NCBI GenBank assembly: GCA_043825615.1
Contig: JBDRRS010000013.1
Coordinates: 1-64,000, forward strand
Length of the DNA: 64,000 nt
Direction: 5' to 3'
From: JBDRMV01 sp043825615
Lineage (GTDB): Bacteria > CG03
Of this stretch, positions 45,177 to 52,342 are shown one piece after another. Each line of letters begins with the position of its first letter. Position 1 is the first letter of the stretch. The notes under the pieces are model-generated. The model made no database searches. It saw only the letters and a program-made list of their open reading frames with translations, and was not told the origin of the DNA. Made by a program: the position numbers and the translations under genes.

Positions 45177-46088
45177 TTATGCAAGATAATTTTTGATATA
45201 GTCCTCTATGCCTTTTTCTATGCTGTACCGCGCTTTGAAACCGATGAGTTTTTCGGCATCGGACGTATCCGCCTGTGTATTGTTCTGATAAAAATCGTAC
45301 GGGTTGTCAAAATACTCCGGCTTGAAATCCGTATTCAGAACCTTATTCAGAATCTCAATAACTCTGTTGAACGCCGTCGCGGCCCCCGTCCCGACATTCA
45401 CGACGCATGACGCCGCAGCATCCATCGCCTTTATGTTTGCCTCCACAACATCCTTGACATAAATGTGGTCGCGTTTCTGCTCGCCGTACCTGAATATCCT
45501 CGGGGCTTTCCCCGCCTTCATCTGTTTTGCCAGCTGGAATATCATGCTTGAAGAACTTCCCTTGCGGGCTTCACGCGGTCCGTAAACATTAAAATATCTG
45601 AGACCTATAATTTTTATTTTTTTCGCGAACGCTTCTGCAGGTGAAATTTCATCCATCTTTACTTTTGACGAAGCATAGGCGTTCAGCGGCGAAAGTTCCT
45701 GCGTCTCCTTCATCGGCGCCGGACCGGCGCCGTAAACGCCGGCGGAAGATGCGTATATGACCTTTGTTCTTCCGGGCGACGCAATATCCAAAATATTTTT
45801 GAAACCGCCGACATTTACGTCCGTCATTCTTTTGTTATCCGTAACGGTCGTGTCGGTAATTGCCGCCTGGTGAAAAATATAATCAAACTCCCCGGAAATA
45901 CTCTTAACAAAATCCCTGTCCTCCACGGCCCCTTTGAGAACTGTGCCTTTGAATTCCCTCAGATTTTCATCGGCGCCCGTCAAATAATTATCAAGGACGA
46001 GTATTTCCGCATCCGGAAATCTCTTCTGAAGTTCAAGCGTTAAATTCGAACCGATAAAACCGGCGGCGCCGGTAACCAAAATTCTCAT
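45177..46088 (-). CDS. NAD-dependent sugar-nucleotide epimerase (UDP-glucose 4-epimerase/ADP-heptose epimerase-like)
   Basis: 303-residue extended SDR: MRILVTGAAGFIGSNLTLEL at the N-terminus, FIFHQAAITDTTV-type segment in the middle, ASSAGVYG, and YASSK as the catalytic Tyr-x3-Lys. LRYFNVYGPREARKGSSSSM is similar to ADP-L-glycero-D-manno-heptose-6-epimerase and to GalE-like enzymes. It probably supplies a sugar nucleotide for the adjacent glycosyltransferase genes. Exact substrate not resolved. Confidence 0.83.
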   Translation of the reverse strand: MRILVTGAAGFIGSNLTLELQKRFPDAEILVLDNYLTGADENLREFKGTVLKGAVEDRDFVKSISGEFDYIFHQAAITDTTVTDNKRMTDVNVGGFKNILDIASPGRTKVIYASSAGVYGAGPAPMKETQELSPLNAYASSKVKMDEISPAEAFAKKIKIIGLRYFNVYGPREARKGSSSSMIFQLAKQMKAGKAPRIFRYGEQKRDHIYVKDVVEANIKAMDAAASCVVNVGTGAATAFNRVIEILNKVLNTDFKPEYFDNPYDFYQNNTQADTSDAEKLIGFKARYSIEKGIEDYIKNYLA

Positions 46089-46100
46089 ATCGTTAATATA

Positions 46101-47597
46101 CTATCGTAAATTGAATTTGTCAAATTTTTTAGAAACAACGGCGTAAAGAGTGGTGCCGAACGGGAAATTGAAATTTTTCAGGATTTTCATCTCGCACCTG
46201 AACAAAAATTTCAGGAAAATATTCAAGAATTCGGGCGGCAGCGTGGTGGTGTCGCTGTGGAATTTCCGCTGCCGGACGAGAAATTTCCGAAGCCACCGCA
46301 CCGGCGCCACGGCGAAGAAAGACAAAAAGAAAAAGTAACCCATTTTTTCAATTGTCAGCCCTGCTTCGCCGATATCCCGCGACAATGACGCTTTTTCATA
46401 TCTCCTCAAATGCCCCAGCGCTTCATCGTGCTGACTCCAGAGAAATCTAAAAGCGGGAACTGTTACGATAATTCTGCCGTCTTCTTTCAAAACTCTCTTT
46501 AACTCCAGCAGTACTTCTACGGGATTTGACGTGTGTTCCAAAAGGTCAAGACACGTAATAACGTCAAAAGCCCCGTCCGCATACGGGATTTTTTCAACCG
46601 GACTGCAAATCACATTCTTCAGCCCTCTCATCCTGCAAAAACTGACCGCCTGCTCCGAAATATCAATGCCTGTGGTTTTACCGAACCTGTTAAATGCCGT
46701 TAAATTGCCGCCTGTTCCCGAACCGGCGTCAAGAATGGCCGGAGCAGGGATTTTCAATGACTCTATCAGACGCACAACCATCCTCCTGCGGCTGACAAAC
46801 CACCAATGATGATTTTCCATCTCGTACATATATCTGTATTCGCCCGGACTCATATACCCGTCCGCTGTCCTTATCGGCGTGCAATGCCAGTTTCTCACCT
46901 GCAGAATGTTAAGAAACATTTTCAGCGAATCGGAAAACAAATTAATCTTGGAACCGGCGACATGATGCCAGGAAACAGGACCCTCTTTGATTCCGCACCC
47001 CATTTTATTGGCAAGATATAAAATCTCTATGTCAAAACCGAAACCAGTTATGTGACTCCTCGAAAACAAACGACCCGCAATTTTCTTTTTGAACATTTTG
47101 AAACCGCACTGAGTATCTTTAACATTCTTAAAAAGGATTACCCGCACAAAAAAGTTAAATATCCCGCCCATAAGTTTCCTGTGCCATTTTACTTTCAGGA
47201 TTTGCTCTTTGTTTTTCAAAATTCTGGATCCGACGAAAATATCGTAACTTTCTTCCGTAATATAATGGAGGTTTTTTCCTATTTCCTCCGGGCCGACCGC
47301 ACCGTCGGCGTCAAGAAAAACGCATATTCCCCCGCTTGCCAGGAGAAACCCTCTTTTGACGGCATTACCCTTACCCCTGTTTCTCCGGATTTTGACTGCG
47401 GACAGAGCGGGAAACCGTCTCTTATACGACACCGCAATTTCAAACGTTTTATCGGTGCTACCGTCGCTTACGACAATTATTTCATATGCCTCTTTCCTGC
47501 TGTTACAGTAAGAAATGAGCCGGTCAAGAAACAGCGGCAGACGCGCGGCTTCGTTAAACGCCGGAACCACAATTGAAATATCCGTTTTTCCACTCAT
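46101..47597 (-). CDS. Glycosyltransferase family 2 fused to a SAM methyltransferase
   Basis: 498 residues. Residues 1-235 form a GT2 domain like dolichyl-phosphate glucose synthases: ISIVVPAFNEAARL, VVSDGSTDKT, VFLDADGAVGP, and QCGFKMFKK. Residues about 260-480 form a class I methyltransferase: ILDAGSGTGGNLTAF, GIDISEQAV, and DVITCLDLLEHTSNP. The two modules are in one uninterrupted frame. A single protein that both glycosylates a lipid carrier and methylates suggests sequential steps on one substrate. Confidence 0.85.
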   Translation of the reverse strand: MSGKTDISIVVPAFNEAARLPLFLDRLISYCNSRKEAYEIIVVSDGSTDKTFEIAVSYKRRFPALSAVKIRRNRGKGNAVKRGFLLASGGICVFLDADGAVGPEEIGKNLHYITEESYDIFVGSRILKNKEQILKVKWHRKLMGGIFNFFVRVILFKNVKDTQCGFKMFKKKIAGRLFSRSHITGFGFDIEILYLANKMGCGIKEGPVSWHHVAGSKINLFSDSLKMFLNILQVRNWHCTPIRTADGYMSPGEYRYMYEMENHHWWFVSRRRMVVRLIESLKIPAPAILDAGSGTGGNLTAFNRFGKTTGIDISEQAVSFCRMRGLKNVICSPVEKIPYADGAFDVITCLDLLEHTSNPVEVLLELKRVLKEDGRIIVTVPAFRFLWSQHDEALGHLRRYEKASLSRDIGEAGLTIEKMGYFFFLSFFAVAPVRWLRKFLVRQRKFHSDTTTLPPEFLNIFLKFLFRCEMKILKNFNFPFGTTLYAVVSKKFDKFNLR

Positions 47598-47686
47598 ATC
47601 TTTTACCGTATTTTACCATTTCGGCGGGAAATTAAAAACAAACAAACCCTGTTTTAATTCCGCCTGATTTTTTTGTAAGATATCAA

Positions 47687-48541
47687 ATGACGTGGATATT
47701 TCCTGCTGTCTTGTGCGCGATTTTTTTCGGGGGACAGGGCGTCTTCGTACGGTATCTGCACCTTAAAAAAATCTCCGGAACTCCGGTCATATTATTTTCC
47801 TATTTTCTTTTTTCCCTTCCGATTCTTTTTATCCCGGCGGCGGAAGCGGGATTTCAGCCGATACTCAAAGGTTTCTGGCCGGTATCTTTTCTGGTCGCAG
47901 CGGGCAACGTCGCCGGCTTTTACGCATACATCAACGCGCTGAAATTCTCGGAAGCATCCCTTGTCCTCCCAGTCCTCGCCACTTCTCCGCTTTTCGTAAT
48001 CCCGGCCGGAATTCTGATTCTCGGTGAAACTCCGGCGCCGGGCGCGCTGGGAGCAATACTTATTATTGTCGCCGGATGCTATATTCTGACCTGCGGAAAA
48101 AATCTTCTGGAACCCTTTAAGAAAATAAAAGAAGAGCGCGGAATCCGCTGGGCTTTTTTCACGGTTCTGGTCTGGGCGGTCGTGGCGAATCTTGACAAAA
48201 TAGCTCTCGCAAAGTCATCGGTAAAAATCTACCCTTTCCTTGTGTCACTCGAAATTACAATTCTGGCAATTCCTGTTTTTTTCAAAGGTCTGAAAACCAT
48301 CACAAAAAGAAACATAAAATTTCTAATCGGATGCGGGGTTTTCAACGCCGGCGTCTTTCTGACGCACATCGCCGCTCTCGCGCTCACAAAAGTTTCCTAT
48401 CTGATTTCGGTGAAAAGGTCGGGAGTACTCATCGGTATTCTGGGCGGAATTATTTTCTTCGGAGAAAAGGAACCGGCGAGAAGAATGCTTGCGGCGGTTA
48501 TAATTCCCGCGGGTAATATTCTGCTTTATCTCAGCAGCTGA
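47687..48541 (+). CDS. EamA/DMT-family transporter
   Basis: 284 residues with ten predicted membrane helices in two EamA halves. The N-terminal half has FFGGQGVFVRYLHL and ends LILGETPAPGALGAILIIVAGC. The second half mirrors it with GVLIGILGGIIFFGEKEPARRM. Such proteins export metabolites or flip sugar lipids in the inner membrane. It is transcribed divergently from the fusion gene and is 1 nt from the GT39-like gene. Substrate unknown. Confidence 0.83.
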   Translation: MTWIFPAVLCAIFFGGQGVFVRYLHLKKISGTPVILFSYFLFSLPILFIPAAEAGFQPILKGFWPVSFLVAAGNVAGFYAYINALKFSEASLVLPVLATSPLFVIPAGILILGETPAPGALGAILIIVAGCYILTCGKNLLEPFKKIKEERGIRWAFFTVLVWAVVANLDKIALAKSSVKIYPFLVSLEITILAIPVFFKGLKTITKRNIKFLIGCGVFNAGVFLTHIAALALTKVSYLISVKRSGVLIGILGGIIFFGEKEPARRMLAAVIIPAGNILLYLSS

Positions 48542-48542
48542 T

Positions 48543-50345
48543 ATGCCAAAAAAAAATAAACAAAAAAACCTGCCGTATTATAAAATCGGCCTGATAAGCG
48601 TTTATCTGATTCTCGGGTCTTTGAGTATTCTGAAAAAGTCCGCGAGTTTTGACGAAATTGCACATTTGTCCAACGGAATTGTTTACCATAAAACAAAAGT
48701 TTTTGGGAGCGGGCCGCACCATCCGCCGCTTTTGAGATTAATCGCGGGGTTTTCTTCATATTTTTCCAAAGTTGAAATACCCCCGACGGATGAAATAACA
48801 GCGGAAAAACAGCAAAACGCCATAAGCTGGTCTCCGCCGGTGGATTTTATCTACGGACACAATCTTTTCTATAAAATGCACAACCGGACCGGACTGCTTT
48901 TTTTCCTCGGAAGGTTTTTTATACTCCTGCTCGGAATTCCTCTTGCTGTTGTTCTTTCAAAGTGGGCGGAGAATCTTTACGGAACCGGCGCAAGTATAAT
49001 ACCACTGACCCTATTCTGTCTTTCGCCGAATATTTTAGCCCACGCCCGTACCATCACGACTGATTTCGGAAGCGTCTCTCTTACGGTTATTGCAGCTTTT
49101 TTCCTCTGGAGATTCACGAATTCCTTGAAGTTAAAGGATATGATTCTATCCTCGGCTCTGTGGGGCATTACCTTATCCGGCAAACATACCGCTCTATTTT
49201 ATTTTGCCGTTTTCCATCTTAGCGCCTTCTTCCTCTGCAGAAGAAAAAGGAACTTCATTATCCTCAACTTTTTGCAGATTCCGATACTGATTTTTGTAAT
49301 TAACTCCTGCTATTTTTTTACGGAACCCGTCTGCAGAAATTTTTTCCAACCGAACGAGTTAACGGCTCTTCCCTGGATTTTCCGGCCGCTTTTTGCGTTC
49401 TTCTCAAAAATTTCCTGCCTGCCGAGGATGTATCTCAAGGGAATTCTCATCAGTTTCATCCATTCGCGGAACGGTCACAGCGCCTACCTGCTCGGGCAGT
49501 ACTCAACCCAGGGGTGGTGGTATTATTATCCCGTCGCCTTCATCGTCAAATCGACTTTTGCTTCAATTCTCGCTGTTACCGTTTCAATTATGAGCATCGC
49601 AAAAAAGAAAATAACCCGCGGGGAATTATTTTATCTTTCGCCGGCGATTCTGTTTGCGCTTTTTATGATGAACAGCAATCTGAACATCGGGATTAGGCAC
49701 ATCCTTATTTTATGGCCTTTCGCATTCCTTTTCGCAGGCAGAACATTGAAAGTAATCCCCGGAAAATTTATTAAAATTATCGTAATTCTCGCCGCCGTGG
49801 AAAACCTGCTCATTTTTCCTCATTACATCTCGCAGTTCTGCATTCTTTCGGGCGGGGCAAAAAGCGGATACAAATATCTCGGCGATTCAAATCTTGACTG
49901 GGGACAGGACTTGAAAATTTTAAGCGAATGGTGGAAAAAAGAAGGGCAGCCGCCTCTCGTCCTATCGTACTTCGGAACGTCAGACCCCTTTTATTACGGC
50001 CTGAAATTTCAGAACTGCCTTTCCTTCACGATACCCGCCATTGAAAACAAAACAATCAACCCCAAAAACCCGAAAAGAGAATTCCTCGCAGCAAGCGTCA
50101 CGAATCTCCAGGGAATATACTTTCGCCAGAAAGACATTTTCTCATATTTTTTACAAAAAAAACCGTACAAAAGATGCGGCTATTCAATTCACATCTACGA
50201 TATCACGCGGGACGCCTACGCCCACATCACCCTCGGAGCAATATATCACTCAATGAAGAATTCCGCTGCGGCGGAAAGACATTTTGAAAAAGCGTTAAAA
50301 ATTGACCCTGCAACGAGCAGACTTATTCGAAAACTCTCTTCCTGA
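48543..50345 (+). CDS. GT39-like membrane glycosyltransferase with C-terminal TPR
   Basis: 600 residues with about 10 membrane helices. The first periplasmic loop bears the acidic motif SFDEIAHLSNG and then HHPPLLRLIAG, as in GT-C dolichyl-phosphate-mannose-type enzymes. A large soluble C-terminal domain ends in one tetratricopeptide unit (ITLGAIYHSMKNSAAAERHF). It probably glycosylates a protein or lipid on the periplasmic side. Its 3' end overlaps the convergent response regulator by 23 nt. Confidence 0.78.
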   Translation: MPKKNKQKNLPYYKIGLISVYLILGSLSILKKSASFDEIAHLSNGIVYHKTKVFGSGPHHPPLLRLIAGFSSYFSKVEIPPTDEITAEKQQNAISWSPPVDFIYGHNLFYKMHNRTGLLFFLGRFFILLLGIPLAVVLSKWAENLYGTGASIIPLTLFCLSPNILAHARTITTDFGSVSLTVIAAFFLWRFTNSLKLKDMILSSALWGITLSGKHTALFYFAVFHLSAFFLCRRKRNFIILNFLQIPILIFVINSCYFFTEPVCRNFFQPNELTALPWIFRPLFAFFSKISCLPRMYLKGILISFIHSRNGHSAYLLGQYSTQGWWYYYPVAFIVKSTFASILAVTVSIMSIAKKKITRGELFYLSPAILFALFMMNSNLNIGIRHILILWPFAFLFAGRTLKVIPGKFIKIIVILAAVENLLIFPHYISQFCILSGGAKSGYKYLGDSNLDWGQDLKILSEWWKKEGQPPLVLSYFGTSDPFYYGLKFQNCLSFTIPAIENKTINPKNPKREFLAASVTNLQGIYFRQKDIFSYFLQKKPYKRCGYSIHIYDITRDAYAHITLGAIYHSMKNSAAAERHFEKALKIDPATSRLIRKLSS

Positions 50346-51270
50346 TTCTTATAAAGACATCGACGATCTCGGGATCCCACTGACTGCCTGATGCTTCCTT
50401 CAATATCCCGTAAACATCCTGCGACTTCAGCCTTTTTCTGTACGCCCTGTCCGACGTCATCGCATCCCACGAATCGCAGACAGCCATAATTTTTGCACCG
50501 CTCGGTATCTTATCCCCTGCCAGGCCGTCGGGATATCCTTTACCGTCAATCCGTTCATGATGGTGCTTGATTGCGGGAATTATTCCCCGAAGACGCACGA
50601 GCGGTTTGCAAATCTCGGCGCTTAAAACCGGATGCGTCTTCATAATTTTGTATTCATCCGGCGAGAGCGCACCGCTTTTCGTAAGAATAACATCCGGCAC
50701 GCCGATTTTACCGATATCGTGCAGAAGGCCGGCGCGCTGAACCTTTATACATTCGGATTCCTTCCAGCCGAGTTCACGCGCAACTTCATAAGAGTACTTC
50801 GCCACACGCTGCGAATGTCCTCTCGTATAAGGGTCCTTCGCTTCAATTGTTACGGCGAGGGTGTAAAGGACATTATTTGTATCCTCCAGGTCATCCAGCG
50901 CATTCTTTAACCTTATGTGATTCCTGATGCGGGCAATCAGTTCAAAATGATTGTACGGCTTAGAAATAAAATCGCTGCAGCCGAGATTATAACCCCTTAT
51001 CCTTGATTTTGTGTCATTCAGCGCAGTCAAAAGAATCACAGGGGTTCTGCTGGTAAACGCTTCACTCTTAAATTTTTCAAGAAGTTCGTAACCGCTCATT
51101 TCCCCAAGCATAATATCAAGAAGAATTAAACTGTACGAAGTGGTCGAAGTCATCAAAATCGCTTCGCGGCTGTTGCCGACAATGTCGCAGTTATACCCCT
51201 CTTTCAGCAGGATGTCACTCAGCACTTCCGCGCTGTCGGCATTGTCCTCAATAATAAGAATTTTATCCAT
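50323..51270 (-). CDS. Response regulator with HD-GYP phosphodiesterase domain
   Basis: 315 residues. The receiver domain spans residues 1-120, with the phosphorylatable Asp in LILLDIMLGEMSG and the conserved Lys in FISKPYNHFE. After a short linker, the HD-GYP domain (about 145-310) has the HDIGKIGVPD metal site, an HPVLSAEI helix and HHERIDGKGYPDGL. HD-GYP proteins hydrolyse cyclic di-GMP. No partner sensor kinase is adjacent. Repeat R2 copy b directly precedes the start. Confidence 0.93.
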   Translation of the reverse strand: MDKILIIEDNADSAEVLSDILLKEGYNCDIVGNSREAILMTSTTSYSLILLDIMLGEMSGYELLEKFKSEAFTSRTPVILLTALNDTKSRIRGYNLGCSDFISKPYNHFELIARIRNHIRLKNALDDLEDTNNVLYTLAVTIEAKDPYTRGHSQRVAKYSYEVARELGWKESECIKVQRAGLLHDIGKIGVPDVILTKSGALSPDEYKIMKTHPVLSAEICKPLVRLRGIIPAIKHHHERIDGKGYPDGLAGDKIPSGAKIMAVCDSWDAMTSDRAYRKRLKSQDVYGILKEASGSQWDPEIVDVFIRIRKRVFE

Positions 51271-51271
51271 G

Positions 51272-51340
51272 TTCCTTTATACTTACTCTCTCGCATACAA
51301 TTCCCGGTTGCTTGACTCAATAGGGGGGATTTCCCCCCCT
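51272..51340 (-). repeat. Hairpin plus conserved box R2, copy b, upstream of the HD-GYP regulator
   Basis: On the minus strand AGGGGGG/CCCCCCT arms (51334-51340 and 51322-51328) form a 7-bp hairpin. They are followed by a 42-base box (51313-51272) matching copy a at 33 of 42 positions. The box ends one base before the ATG, so it contains the translation initiation region. Confidence 0.65.
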
Positions 51341-51484
51341 GATTGTACTCCTCACGCGCTTACCAGCGCATTCGTCGCTTGTCACCCCCAAAATGGAAAA
51401 AAGATTATCTCTTTTCACGTGCATACTTTTGATTTTAGCAGATTTTGCCGTATAAGTGGAGACCCAGGCACAATTGCGCCGGGA

Positions 51485-51545
51485 TAAAAAAAGCCGCCCG
51501 CCTAAATCCGTCTGTAAACTCAAGCGGATCTCGGCGGGCGGAGAG
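51485..51545 (-). terminator. Intrinsic terminator of the lysine-rich operon
   Basis: On the minus strand CCGCCCGCC (about 51544-51536) pairs with GGCGGGCGG (51501-51493). An inner ATCCG/CGGAT stem extends it, and a run of seven T follows (51491-51485). This is a canonical rho-independent terminator, 18 nt after the stop codon. Confidence 0.85.
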
Positions 51546-51562
51546 AAAAAGATAATTTTACG

Positions 51563-51865
51563 TTATCTCTTTTTTTTCTTCTTCGCGACTTTTTTCTTCG
51601 CGACTTTTTTCTTCGCGGCTTTCTTTACTTTCTTCTTCCTTTTGCCGCCTCGCGCCATCTGTGCGCATGCGACATCACCGTTCTTGTCGAGAAAATAAAG
51701 ATAGCCCTTCTTTTTCTTTACACCGGCGTCTGCAACCTTCTTGGCTTTGCCGCCTTTTTTTCCGGCGCGTGCCATAGGTGCGGCCCAGACATTGCCGTCT
51801 TTTCCGATGTAGTAGAGAGTGCTTTTTTCTCTCTTCAAACCAAGCTTAACCAGTTTCTGAGCCAT
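51563..51865 (-). CDS. Small basic protein with a duplicated YxxK[DN]G motif and a lysine-rich tail
   Basis: 100 residues, strongly basic. Two homologous units occur: STLYYIGKDGNVWAAPMARA (residues 15-34) and GYLYFLDKNGDVACAQMARG (54-73). Each is followed by a Lys/Gly-rich linker, and the protein ends in a pure Lys/Ala/Val tail of about 25 residues with KKKVA repeats. The tail resembles those of histone-H1-like bacterial proteins, so DNA or RNA binding is likely. The ribosome site AAGGAGGG is strong. No established family was recognised. Confidence 0.85.
   Translation of the reverse strand: MAQKLVKLGLKREKSTLYYIGKDGNVWAAPMARAGKKGGKAKKVADAGVKKKKGYLYFLDKNGDVACAQMARGGKRKKKVKKAAKKKVAKKKVAKKKKKR
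51582..51625 (-). repeat. 15-base tandem repeat encoding the KKKVA tail
   Basis: The unit GTCGCGAAGAAAAAA (minus strand) recurs about two and a half times. It encodes VAKKK repeats, a pattern prone to slippage and length change. Confidence 0.7.
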
Positions 51866-51883
51866 AACTCAGCCCTCCTTACC

Positions 51884-51946
51884 TTACTTCTTCTTCTTAG
51901 CTACTTTTTTCTTCGCTGCCTTTTTCTTGGCTTTCTTCTTTGCCAT
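51884..51946 (-). CDS. Nested 20-residue lysine/alanine peptide
   Basis: A tiny frame of 20 codons containing only Met, Ala, Lys and Val, starting MAKKKAKKK. It overlaps the last 50 bases of the HTH gene in a different frame. Its ribosome site GGGAGGTGA, 6 nt from the ATG, is the best Shine-Dalgarno in the region, so translation is very likely. The peptide is nearly the same as the tail of the 100-residue protein encoded 18 nt downstream, suggesting duplication. Confidence 0.65.
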   Translation of the reverse strand: MAKKKAKKKAAKKKVAKKKK

Positions 51947-52184
51947 TTTTCTCACCTCCCTTAATTAGATTTTTCTTCTGCTGAAAAAGCGGAAACGTTG
52001 TTGACAAAGTAATTATGTTTTCTTTCAGCCACGAATCAACCACCTGTTTTGAAAACTTATACTGCCTGCCGATTTTTGAAGCAGGCACTTTCTTATCCCG
52101 TATCATCTTGTAAATCTTGGACCTGCTGACGCCAATGTATTCGGCTAATTCCGAAACATTCATTATCTCTTTCTGCTCTTTCAT
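51897..52184 (-). CDS. AlpA/excisionase-type helix-turn-helix protein
   Basis: 95 residues as read. Residues 8-55 form a MerR-like winged helix of the excisionase/BldC group: MNVSELAEYIGVSRSKIYKMI, then VPASKIGRQYKFSKQVVDSWL. An internal ATG at 52163 (Met8), preceded by AGAAAGAGA, is an equally good start. The last 25 residues are Glu/Lys/Ser-rich and are the shifted reading of the nested lysine-rich gene, so they may have little function. It is probably the regulator of its small operon. Confidence 0.82.
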   Translation of the reverse strand: MKEQKEIMNVSELAEYIGVSRSKIYKMIRDKKVPASKIGRQYKFSKQVVDSWLKENIITLSTTFPLFQQKKNLIKGGEKNGKEESQEKGSEEKSS

Positions 52185-52196
52185 AACACTGTTTGT

Positions 52197-52225
52197 ATTT
52201 TACACTGGTTATCATTTTTTGTCAA
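52197..52225 (-). promoter_or_regulatory. Strong promoter of the HTH/lysine-rich operon
   Basis: TTGACA (52225-52220) and TAAAAT (52202-52197) are 17 bases apart on the minus strand. The predicted start is near 52190, 6 bases from the first ATG and about 27 from Met8. Confidence 0.8.
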
Positions 52226-52342
52226 GGGGTAATTTCTAATCCCTTCCATTATCTTACATTACTTTCTTTTACCCGGCTGCTTTATTATTGCAAGTTCTGT
52301 CTTGTTTTGCCAAGTACTTCCTTTCTGTTATTTATTTTAGTA

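Larger units (their letters stand above)
51271..51562. other. Gap between the HD-GYP regulator and the lysine-rich gene
   Basis: 292 bases. It contains R2 copy b, a small GCGC-TTACCA-GCGC hairpin (51356-51369) and, at the far end, the terminator of the lysine-rich operon. No further gene is supported. Confidence 0.6.
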
